Origin: Nitrospirota bacterium
GTDB taxonomy: Bacteria; Nitrospirota; CAKKRA01; 9FT-COMBO-42-15
Direction of reading: 5' to 3'
Assembly (NCBI GenBank): GCA_016214425.1
Contig: JACRON010000068.1
Span: forward strand, 1 to 14,841
DNA: 14,841 nt
A model generated the notes under the pieces. That model saw only the letters and a program-made list of their open reading frames with translations. It had not been told where the DNA came from and did no database searches. Each line of letters starts with the position of its first letter. Positions within the stretch are counted from its first letter, which is position 1. Positions 6,945 through 13,170 of this stretch are shown piece after piece. Position numbers and translations under genes: made by a program.

Positions 6945-7313
6945 TTATGAATAAATGTTATGATTCTTCTTCTGCCCGGCGCCATTCAGCACCTGACAGA
7001 AACCCTCCAACTCTTCTTTGCTTGCAAACTCAAAAAATACCTCTTTATCCCCCTTTCCCTCATTATAAACCACTATCAGCCTTGGGAGGCTGAAAAAGGG
7101 TATCCCCCTTGCAATTTTGTATGAAGCAATATCTGCAAGGGGGATTGAGGAAAAGGATGTCTTGGATGATAAAGAAAGTTTTTTTAGCAAAGATATCTTG
7201 TTTGTAATAATCCTCTCATTGGTAAGGTATATCTCTCCACCTGCAATCCTGCAGTCCTTTATGATCTCTTCGTTTTTATTTAAAAGGCTATTTAACATCT
7301 CGCTTCTTTCCAT
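6945..7313 (-). CDS. Small protein with PH/GRAM-like fold
   Basis: A 122-aa soluble protein without signal peptide or membrane helix. The GEIYLTNERIITNK segment (residues ~26-39), the alternating hydrophobic strands and a closing helix (SKEELEGFCQVLNG) resemble bacterial PH-like or GRAM domains, which bind membranes or partner proteins. This is pattern recognition, not a confirmed match. It overlaps the upstream membrane-protein gene by 26 bases when started at 7313 (AAGGAAG just upstream); a second ATG at 7298 would reduce the overlap to 11. The frameshifted cytochrome c starts ten bases after its stop, so all three are probably cotranscribed. Role unknown. Confidence 0.7.
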   Translation of the reverse strand: MERSEMLNSLLNKNEEIIKDCRIAGGEIYLTNERIITNKISLLKKLSLSSKTSFSSIPLADIASYKIARGIPFFSLPRLIVVYNEGKGDKEVFFEFASKEELEGFCQVLNGAGQKKNHNIYS

Positions 7314-7722
7314 CTTCCTTTGCCTTCTCTTCCCACTCCATTAATATGCTCTTTCCTTTAAATTCCATAACTTCATCGCCAAAATAGTCCCATACCTGAG
7401 AATATGCAGCTCTCTTTTTCCAACTCCAGTTCTTCATTGGGTGCGTCTCGCTCATGTAACGCTCTCCCTCGTATAAGAATGATAATGGAGAGGGCTTCTT
7501 CACAACCACATGGGCTGCCTTAATCATGGGCTTAAATCTTCTGCCTCCGCCTGCGACTATCAAAAGAAACATCATCCATATAAAAAAGACTACAGGGAAA
7601 AGATATTCCTGGTAACCCTTGCCGAGCTTATACATGATAAATGTTGCAGCAAAGGTGATAATCAGGGTTACAAGCGCCTTTCCTGCAAATCTGAATCTTT
7701 CTTCCTTCTGATGCCCTTCCAT
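7288..7722 (-). CDS. Small membrane protein of unknown function
   Basis: I do not recognise this 144-aa protein. It has a short basic N-terminus, two hydrophobic helices (~14-34 and ~40-58), and a cytoplasmic-looking, charged and aromatic C-terminal half containing MKNWSWKKRAAYSQVWDYFGDEV. It has no cysteines and no heme motif, so it is unlikely to carry a redox cofactor; an assembly or scaffold role in the module 2 complex is possible but is only inferred from position. GAGGGG lies about eight bases before the ATG, and the stop of membrane protein A is four bases upstream. It overlaps the following PH-like gene. Confidence 0.75.
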   Translation of the reverse strand: MEGHQKEERFRFAGKALVTLIITFAATFIMYKLGKGYQEYLFPVVFFIWMMFLLIVAGGGRRFKPMIKAAHVVVKKPSPLSFLYEGERYMSETHPMKNWSWKKRAAYSQVWDYFGDEVMEFKGKSILMEWEEKAKEDGKKRDVK

Positions 7723-7726
7723 CTAT

Positions 7727-8302
7727 CTATCCCCTCAAGAACGAAACAACAATGTATGATGCCCTGTAAATGCCGATTGTAAAAATTGTATAGCTTAAAA
7801 CCATGAGTCCGTTAAATATGTAATAGCCTCTTACATCCTCTTCTGTTTCAACAAAGAGTTTCAGCAATAATGCAAGACCAAGAAGCTGCGAGCCTGCAAA
7901 TAACCAGAGATTGTATGAGCTGTATAAAAATCCAGTTGTCCCTGTGAGCATCATGTAGACAACCTTTGGCGCTGTCATCAAAAGCGAAAGGGTATAGGCT
8001 AAAACAGCCATCAAGTCCCTGGTCATTACAAAGTTCATAAGCCATATATCTGAGCCTATCCTGAAATTGAATGTTGAAAAGAGGTTCAGAAAATACGGCC
8101 TCAGCAGATTAAATGCAATTGCCTGTGTAAAAAGCATCCATGCAATCAGGCTGAACATCCAGTGCAGCCCCCAGATGGACACCTCCTGCAACGACGAATA
8201 GAGGTTTGTTACATTCAGATACCGCGGAAATTCATCTGCGCCTGCAGCAGATGCTGCATCAGGCAAAAGAATCTGAATGCCTATTATTAACAGTAAGGAC
8301 AT
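7727..8302 (-). CDS. Membrane protein A, first of three RPY/RD-family paralogues
   Basis: Multi-pass membrane protein of unknown function. From the start at 8302 it has 191 aa: a signal-like segment (..PDAASAAGADEF), then about four hydrophobic segments (~45-65, 85-110, 130-150, 160-183). It shares with proteins B (10787-11875) and C (11879-12427) an RPY motif (68-70), an [LI]G[AS][DE][IL]W segment, an RD pair exactly 27 residues after RPY Arg, and a K..[FV]x[DE] stretch before the last helix. No CxxCH, cysteine pair or conserved His pair is present, so it may anchor partners or bind quinone. In-frame ATGs also lie at 8347 and 8344, but the 8302 start gives a clean signal peptide and has AGGGG upstream; both the ATG and that AGGGG lie inside a 28-bp repeat. 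A 206-aa product from 8347 would overlap the preceding gene by 20 bases. Confidence 0.82.
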   Translation of the reverse strand: MSLLLIIGIQILLPDAASAAGADEFPRYLNVTNLYSSLQEVSIWGLHWMFSLIAWMLFTQAIAFNLLRPYFLNLFSTFNFRIGSDIWLMNFVMTRDLMAVLAYTLSLLMTAPKVVYMMLTGTTGFLYSSYNLWLFAGSQLLGLALLLKLFVETEEDVRGYYIFNGLMVLSYTIFTIGIYRASYIVVSFLRG

Positions 8303-8320
8303 GGCATGCCATGCCCCTAC
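8293..8320. repeat. 28-bp palindromic repeat, copy 3
   Basis: Starts GTAAGG and ends CCCCTAC on the plus strand with the perfect core CATGGCATGCCATG between. Read on the minus strand, the arms pair throughout if two G-T pairs are allowed. It lies seven bases after the stop of the CxxC protein and contains the preferred start codon of membrane protein A (8302) and its AGGGG sequence. If translation starts further up, the repeat is read as part of the protein (VGAWHAMSLL). Confidence 0.75.
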
Positions 8321-8327
8321 ATTGTTA

Positions 8328-8873
8328 TTACCCTGCGCTTTCATCATACTCTACATTTGCCCTCATTAATCCTACGTGTGTTGTTGTACCCCACCCTGTC
8401 TCTCCATCAAACCTGTTTGCACACTTCAGACACTCAATCTCCCTGCCGTCAAAGGCAAAAGTCAAGTTGCCGCATATAGGGCAGTATCTGTAAAAACCTT
8501 TTACCGCCTTTTTGCCGCCATTGCTTTTTACCTTAACAACTACATACCTCTTGCTGAATGCCATATCCTCAACAAAATCTGATTCCCATACATTCTCTGC
8601 ATCAAGGTATTTTATGGGTTTTGACAAATCCTCATTTCCATCTGTCCTTGTATATACGGTGAATTTGACGCCTGTCTTTCTCCTGAAGAATGGCCCTTCA
8701 ATCGGTTCATTGAGCACCTTTGACCTGTATGTGACGCCGATGGCTAATGCGGAGAGGATGCTGCCCATTATTGTAAGACTTCCAAATATAAAGCCCCGCC
8801 TGTCCGTCTTAAAGTCATTGAACATCTCCTTTACTGCATCCTGAATATATTGTGAACTTCCAAGTTTGCTCAT
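8328..8873 (-). CDS. Membrane-anchored protein with two CxxC pairs and a twin-arginine start
   Basis: Probable exported metalloprotein of unknown role, 181 aa. TDRRGFIFGS (residues 23-32), followed by a hydrophobic helix (28-47), looks like the Tat signal-anchor of Rieske proteins. The C-terminal part has CPIC (131-134) and CLKC (148-151), C-x2-C-x13-C-x2-C, within YRYCPICGNLTFAFDG...ECLKCANRFD. The general plan is Rieske-like, but both His ligands are Cys, so a rubredoxin-type Fe, a Zn ribbon or another FeS site is more likely; the motif also resembles the predicted Fe-S membrane proteins of the DUF2318 type. A perfect AGGAGG lies 11 bases before the ATG. It lies between the ferredoxin-like fragment and membrane protein A in module 2. 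Confidence 0.78.
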   Translation of the reverse strand: MSKLGSSQYIQDAVKEMFNDFKTDRRGFIFGSLTIMGSILSALAIGVTYRSKVLNEPIEGPFFRRKTGVKFTVYTRTDGNEDLSKPIKYLDAENVWESDFVEDMAFSKRYVVVKVKSNGGKKAVKGFYRYCPICGNLTFAFDGREIECLKCANRFDGETGWGTTTHVGLMRANVEYDESAG

Positions 8874-8894
8874 TTACTCTCGTTCCTCCTGCAT

Positions 8895-8917
8895 GTCATT
8901 CCTGCGAAAGCAATGAC
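8895..8917. repeat. Small hairpin between ferredoxin fragment and CxxC protein
   Basis: GTCATT (8895-8900) and AATGAC (8912-8917) enclose CCTGCGAAAGC. The wording GTCATTCCTGCGAAAGC is like the dispersed intergenic palindromes found in many uncultured genomes, here with a shortened right arm. A second hairpin, AAGGA..TCCTT, follows at 8918-8933. It fills the 71-base gap 8874-8944. Confidence 0.45.
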
Positions 8918-8944
8918 AAGGAATATTATCCTTACGCATTCCTA

Positions 8945-9430
8945 TTAAAACTCATACCTTGGCGAAATACGCTCTATTGTAACAACGCTTAATGGACACT
9001 CCCTCTGGCACATAAAGCACCTGATACACTTTTCCTGGTCATTTACAAAGGCCGTGCCCTCCATCCATGTCTTTGGCCCTTCTGATGCTGATGGCAGAGG
9101 CCATTTAAAGAGCTTCATTATTTTTGGCCCAATGAGCTTTTCAAGATTCCCCTCAATACTAATCTTGTCCACCTTCTTCATATCAATACACTCCTGCGGG
9201 CATATATCCTTACAGATGCCGCAGAGGAAACAGAAATCACCGCCGGCGCTAATTCGGTGATTGCACCTTAAGCACCTCTTTGCCTCTTCAATTGCCATCT
9301 CCACTGTATATGCAACCTCTACCTCTTTAAAGCCAATGCGTCTTTTTACTGGAATGGTTGGAGGATGTATCCTCTCCTTTTTCTCAACTGTCTTTTCAAC
9401 ATCAAAGGCAGTTACATAGGTTATCTCCAT
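8945..9430 (-). CDS. Ferredoxin-type 2x[4Fe-4S] protein, probably the C-terminal part of the split oxidoreductase
   Basis: Electron-transfer segment of 161 aa. It carries RCLRC (Cys53, Cys56), CFLCGICKDICP (Cys67, 70, 73, 77) and CIRCFMCQRECP (Cys135, 138, 141, 145), i.e. two ferredoxin-type [4Fe-4S] sites plus the Cys pair typical of GltD-like C-termini. The same frame is open upstream to about 9493 and reads ESIDRYLSGQRIARKK, the normal continuation of a GltD-like FAD protein. Therefore this and 9472-10722 were most likely one gene. An internal GGAG eight bases before the ATG at 9430 means it could still be translated alone. Likely cytoplasmic, passing electrons between NAD(P)H/FAD and a membrane partner. 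Confidence 0.85.
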   Translation of the reverse strand: MEITYVTAFDVEKTVEKKERIHPPTIPVKRRIGFKEVEVAYTVEMAIEEAKRCLRCNHRISAGGDFCFLCGICKDICPQECIDMKKVDKISIEGNLEKLIGPKIMKLFKWPLPSASEGPKTWMEGTAFVNDQEKCIRCFMCQRECPLSVVTIERISPRYEF

Positions 9431-9471
9431 CTCCTTTTCTCCTGCCTTTTTGCGTGCAATCCTCTGTCCGC

Positions 9472-10722
9472 TTAAATATCTGTCAATAGACTCGCGAGTG
9501 TATCAGGGTCTACAACCACTATATTTCTTGGCGTTACCTCTATTCCGTCCTTTGGCTTTATCCATGAAAGGTCAGATGTCTGGCCTATTGCCATAACAAT
9601 TGTATCTGCCTCAATTACTGATTCAGAGCCTTCAATAAAGGTTGGGTTGAACCTTCCCTTATCATCAAATACAGATTTTACCTTTAATGCCTCAAGCCCT
9701 GTTGCCACTCCCTTTTTGCCGACTATCCTTTTCGGGCCGAGTGAGTTGTGTATAATGATGCCTTCGTTTATTGCCTCACCAACCTCTTCTTCATGGGCTG
9801 GCATCTCCTCGCGTGATTCAAGGCAGACCATGTGAACCTCTTCTACCTCGCCCATCCTAACTGCTGCACGAGCAATATCTATTGCTGTTGTTATATCCTC
9901 TGCCGCGCCTATCTTCTCCTTCTTCTTTCTTACTGCAACACGGGCAACATCAATAGCAACATTGCCGCCTCCGACGACAAGCACCCTCTTGCCCATGTCC
10001 ACTTTATAGCCAAGGTTTGCATTCAAAAGAAAATCCACACCGCGGAGGACGCCATCAAGGTCAACACCCTCAATCCTCAGATCACGGCTCTTGTGTGCGC
10101 CAATGGCAATAAATATCGCATCGTATTCCTTTTGCAGGTCTGATATTGTAAAGTCCCTTCCTGCCGCCATGTTGCACTTTAGCTCAGCTCCCATGGAGAG
10201 TATCATGTCAATCTCTGATTTTATGATATCACGAGGCAGACGATATTCAGGGATACCAAGATACATCATGCCGCCTGGTATCTTCTGCGACTCAAAAATA
10301 GTTACACTGTAGCCCATCCTCGCAAGGTGGTCTGCTGCTGAAAGCCCTGCTGGCCCAGCGCCAATTATTGCAACCTTTTTCCCCTTTGACGGCGCAACAG
10401 CAAGTTTCTCTTTATAGTCATTGCCCCTTGCATAATCTGCAACAAATCTTTTTAATGCACGGATGGATATAGGCTCATCAATGAGCTTGCCCCTCCTGCA
10501 GTTATCCTGACACGGCGCTGCACACACCCTTCCGCATATTGATATAAAGGGATTGACCTCCCTGTTTATTGCGTATGCCTTGAGAAAGTCTCCCTCTGCA
10601 ATTGCGCCAACATAGCCAGACACATCTGTTTCAATCGGGCAGGCATGCTGGCACGGTATATTCACTTTAAGCCATTCAGCATCAATTGTTTTGATCTCTT
10701 TTTTTAATTCTTTGATCGCCAT
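9472..10722 (-). CDS. GltD-like FAD/NAD(P) oxidoreductase, C-terminally broken
   Basis: Cytoplasmic flavoprotein related to the small subunit of glutamate synthase. Residues are counted from a TTG at 10728. N-terminal FeS cysteines: CQHAC (26-30) and CGRVCAAPCQDNC (65-77). FAD Rossmann motif: IIGAGPAGLSAA (121-132). NAD(P) motif: VVGGGNVAIDVAR (251-263). CLESREEMPAHE (302-313) is typical. The protein ends DPDTLASLLTDI; the family's usual GVFAGGD..GPxTVxxAIAxGK region is absent, and the IDRYL sequence that should follow it is in another frame just downstream. A deletion of roughly 90 bases, not a multiple of three, is inferred at 9490-9499. The ATG at 10722 is listed; the TTG at 10728 has the better spacing to GGAGAA. 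Without GGD, FAD binding should be impaired if the lesion is real. Confidence 0.85.
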   Translation of the reverse strand: MAIKELKKEIKTIDAEWLKVNIPCQHACPIETDVSGYVGAIAEGDFLKAYAINREVNPFISICGRVCAAPCQDNCRRGKLIDEPISIRALKRFVADYARGNDYKEKLAVAPSKGKKVAIIGAGPAGLSAADHLARMGYSVTIFESQKIPGGMMYLGIPEYRLPRDIIKSEIDMILSMGAELKCNMAAGRDFTISDLQKEYDAIFIAIGAHKSRDLRIEGVDLDGVLRGVDFLLNANLGYKVDMGKRVLVVGGGNVAIDVARVAVRKKKEKIGAAEDITTAIDIARAAVRMGEVEEVHMVCLESREEMPAHEEEVGEAINEGIIIHNSLGPKRIVGKKGVATGLEALKVKSVFDDKGRFNPTFIEGSESVIEADTIVMAIGQTSDLSWIKPKDGIEVTPRNIVVVDPDTLASLLTDI

Positions 10723-10732
10723 CGTCAATATC

Positions 10733-10767
10733 TTCTCCGCTTCCCCGATTCTCCCGTTCTCCGCTTC
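10733..10767. repeat. 11-bp direct repeat containing a ribosome-binding sequence
   Basis: TTCTCCGCTTC occurs at 10733-10743 and 10757-10767. On the minus strand each copy reads GAAGCGGAGAA, so the GGAGAA ribosome site before the GltD-like gene is duplicated 24 bases apart. It lies in the 58-base gap after membrane protein B. It may be a small slippage duplication. Confidence 0.5.
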
Positions 10768-10786
10768 AGTTTTTACGAAGTCGTCG

Positions 10787-11875
10787 CTACCTTGGATACG
10801 GGACAGCCAGCCTATGCACCAATGGGTCTATTCCAATAGATGCATAGAACACACCAAATGTATAAAATCCATATCCTGCTAAAATAAGTATATTAAATAC
10901 TGCAAACCACCTTGGACTCCGCTCTGTATCAGCAAAGAGCTTTAAGCCAAGCGCAGCGCCAAGTATCATTGAACCTACAAGCATGGGCATTGTATATGCC
11001 ATATAATTCCCGCCGAGCGGCTTTGCCCACTCCAAAAGGTGCTTTGGAAAAGTAATCTGCAATGAATATACAAATGCCATTACAGACATTAGATCCCTTG
11101 TTAATATATAAAGCAGCCACCATATCTCTGCACCAAGATTGAATGTGAACTTTGATAGGCTTCTAACATAATATGGCCTGAGGAGGTGCTGTGATACTGC
11201 TATTGTAAATAACAGCCATGAGACAAGGGTCATAAGCCAGTTTATGCCAAAGTCTGAAAACTCCCTTAATGAGGACTGGACATTTACAATCTTTAATAAG
11301 TCTCTTGTGCTTATCTGGTCTTTGCCTGTTATTGCCTCGCCAGCAACCTCAATATATATTGGCTCTGTTAATAAGAATTTTGCATTCTCTGTGTCCTTTG
11401 GAATTTCAACAGCAGGGTTTATTCCATAATTGAGCCTTCCCATTAGTGTATACTTGCCCGGACTTCTTGGCGCCTTTATCTTCCATGTTACATGCTCATC
11501 TTTTATTGCCACACCCTGTTCAACATAGTTGTACCTCTTGCCAAGATAGTCTGAAACAATCTCCCATCCGTCGCGGGCAGGATGCTTCTGGTCTTTATTT
11601 ACGATAAAGATTCCCCTTACCCCATTGTCGCCGCCAGAGGTCTTCATAGTAACTGTAATCTCTTCCTCAGGCTTAACAGCCTTTTTATCAATGCTGATTT
11701 CAATCATGCCCTGATTTGGGCCTTCACCAAATACGCCTTTTGTATGGCAGTGGGCGCATGCAGGCTCAAGATTTCCCGGGCCAGGGCCAAAGGGAAATGC
11801 AAAAATAATGGAAGGCGTGAGCATCAGGCCTATTAAAAGAATTATTTTTATATATGTTTTCATCTTCATCCCCAT
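10787..11875 (-). CDS. Membrane protein B: heme-c site and beta-rich domain fused to the RPY/RD membrane domain
   Basis: A 362-aa protein with three parts. A signal peptide (residues 1-26, ..IIFAFPFG) is followed by a single CAHCH heme site (40-44). A heme-free beta-rich domain (~57-178, with VKPEEEITVTMKTSGG and SPGKYTLMGRLNYG) looks Ig- or Reeler-like. The membrane domain (~205-345), about four helices, is homologous to proteins A and C: RPY (233-235), LGAEIWW (247-253), TRD (259-261) and LKLFADTE (311-318). Heme and beta domain should face the periplasm. Several ATGs compete (11875, 11869, 11863); 11875 is listed. It starts three bases after the stop of protein C, so the pair is cotranscribed. 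I do not recognise the family as named. Confidence 0.85.
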   Translation of the reverse strand: MGMKMKTYIKIILLIGLMLTPSIIFAFPFGPGPGNLEPACAHCHTKGVFGEGPNQGMIEISIDKKAVKPEEEITVTMKTSGGDNGVRGIFIVNKDQKHPARDGWEIVSDYLGKRYNYVEQGVAIKDEHVTWKIKAPRSPGKYTLMGRLNYGINPAVEIPKDTENAKFLLTEPIYIEVAGEAITGKDQISTRDLLKIVNVQSSLREFSDFGINWLMTLVSWLLFTIAVSQHLLRPYYVRSLSKFTFNLGAEIWWLLYILTRDLMSVMAFVYSLQITFPKHLLEWAKPLGGNYMAYTMPMLVGSMILGAALGLKLFADTERSPRWFAVFNILILAGYGFYTFGVFYASIGIDPLVHRLAVPYPR

Positions 11876-11878
11876 CCT

Positions 11879-12427
11879 TTAATGAACTATTCCATATATG
11901 CCGAGAGAGTAAACACCAAAGCCTGCCAGGACCAATACATAGTAGACCTTAAAGGCAGTTGGATTGTCATCTACATCAACAAGGCTCTTCATAAAGATTG
12001 ACATGCCGAGGATAATGGGCCCGACAATCATAGGCCATGGCGCAAGACCGTGTATCTCGCTCAGATAGCCTGGTATAAGATTAAAGAGCCCCATTGCAAA
12101 AACAGCAACAGCAGCAATGTCTCTGCCTGTTAAATAGAATGTCCACCATAAATCAGCGCCAAGCCTTAATGTGAACTTATTCAATATCTGCAAGATGTAA
12201 GGCCTTGCCAGATGGAGGAAAACAACCAATGCATACAGAACCCATGTAACAAGCACAAAGGTATACATGATGAACCATACGAACCATCTTGCAAGGTTCT
12301 GGGCAAGATCCTCTACCACAACCTCTTTTGATACAAACTCACTGCCATTTGCAGCGAAGGCAGTGGCTGTAATAAACAAAAGAGCAATAAATAACAACAC
12401 CAAGCTAATTGTATAACCCCTTTTCAA
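11879..12427 (-). CDS. Membrane protein C, RPY/RD-family paralogue
   Basis: A 182-aa multi-pass membrane protein. A signal peptide (MKRGYTISL..TATAFAANG) is followed by about four hydrophobic segments. The shared motif set is HLARPY (72-77), LGADLWW (89-95), RD (102-103, exactly 27 after the RPY Arg as in A and B) and KSLVDVDD (147-154). One residue differs at the RD site: LTGRD here against LTRD or MTRD in the others. The start is a TTG at 12427, chosen because GGGAGGG lies seven bases upstream and it gives a clean signal peptide. An ATG at 12460 would add 11 residues encoded by AT-rich intergenic sequence that contains the ribosome site itself. Role unknown; membrane partner of the module 2 redox proteins is inferred. 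Confidence 0.83.
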   Translation of the reverse strand: MKRGYTISLVLLFIALLFITATAFAANGSEFVSKEVVVEDLAQNLARWFVWFIMYTFVLVTWVLYALVVFLHLARPYILQILNKFTLRLGADLWWTFYLTGRDIAAVAVFAMGLFNLIPGYLSEIHGLAPWPMIVGPIILGMSIFMKSLVDVDDNPTAFKVYYVLVLAGFGVYSLGIYGIVH

Positions 12428-12451
12428 TTTTATTCCCTCCCTTAGAAATTT

Positions 12452-12557
12452 AAATCCCAAATCTCAAATCCCAAATTCTAAACAAATTCAAATTACCAAA
12501 TTTCAAATTCCAAACATTTTGGAGCTTGGTGCTTGGTATTTGGAATTTAAATTTTTT
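12452..12557. repeat. AT-rich heptad repeat and long hairpin
   Basis: Positions 12452-12479 are four 7-base units: AAATCCC, AAATCTC, AAATCCC, AAATTCT. They are followed by further AAATT-rich sequence and a stem-loop: 12498-12514 pairs with 12539-12554, sixteen pairs with one bulged base and a 24-base loop. This is the 138-base gap between the diheme cytochrome and membrane protein C. It could be a dispersed repeat, a terminator-like barrier or a spacer; no consensus promoter was found in it. Confidence 0.6.
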
Positions 12558-12565
12558 ATTTCTCC

Positions 12566-13153
12566 CTACCTCAGGCTTACAAGATACTCCACGAGGGGCT
12601 TCAGCTCCTTGTCTGGCAAATTTAAATTCGGCATAATACTCGCTGGCTTTACTGCCTGCGGATTTTTTAACCATTTATATAAAAACTCCCTGTCCCGTGT
12701 CTTGCCGATTGTAGTCAAATCAGTTCCTACCTTCCCGCCTACACCAGATATAACATGGCATGCAGCGCATCCTCTCTGCTGATAGACCTTCTTTCCCGCC
12801 TCAATCGGCGACAAGCCCTTTGTTTCAACTGCCTGCACTATCTTTCTATTGCTTGAATACTGGACAAGGAAGGCATATATCTTATCTGCCTCTTTCTGTG
12901 TTATAAATGAGCCCTCTTTCCTCATCATGCGGTATACTGATGTTTTCCATGCATCGCCGCTGTATGGCGCATTCAATGGCTTTGCTGCTGAATGGCACTT
13001 TACACATTTCTGGGAAAAGATCTTGTATCCCTCTTTTGCCTCTATTGGATAATTTGATATATCCACAGAAGGGATATCTGACTGTGCGTAGGAATTAATG
13101 GAAATGAGAAGACAAACTATTAATATCGTTATCAGGAATGTATGCTTATTCAA
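12566..13153 (-). CDS. Exported diheme cytochrome c
   Basis: Periplasmic or membrane-tethered electron carrier, 195 aa. A signal peptide (1-23, ..SINSYAQ) precedes two cytochrome c domains: CVKCH at 50-54 with Met76 or Met77 as possible ligand, and CAACH at 129-133 with IMPN (Met174) as ligand. The ending, LPDKELKPLVEYLVSLR, is the usual class I C-terminal helix. The first half resembles a domain with WKTSVYRMMRKEGSFITQKEADKI, in which MxxKxGsxIs-type motifs are common in diheme subunits. The start codon is TTG (13151-13153) with a G-run about seven bases upstream. It follows the response regulator after a 28-bp palindrome. It may shuttle electrons to or from membrane proteins B and C. Confidence 0.88.
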   Translation of the reverse strand: MNKHTFLITILIVCLLISINSYAQSDIPSVDISNYPIEAKEGYKIFSQKCVKCHSAAKPLNAPYSGDAWKTSVYRMMRKEGSFITQKEADKIYAFLVQYSSNRKIVQAVETKGLSPIEAGKKVYQQRGCAACHVISGVGGKVGTDLTTIGKTRDREFLYKWLKNPQAVKPASIMPNLNLPDKELKPLVEYLVSLR

Positions 13154-13170
13154 AAGACACCCCCCTGTCT

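Noticed and set aside
12428..12460. ATG start at 12460 for membrane protein C
   Set aside because: The added residues include the GGGAGGG ribosome site and AT-rich repeat sequence; the TTG at 12427 has correct spacing and begins the signal peptide.
12450..12674. Minus-strand ORF overlapping the end of the diheme cytochrome gene
   Set aside because: It is a different frame of the cytochrome gene plus the AT-rich repeat, and its Lys/Asn/Phe-rich tail simply reads the repeat.
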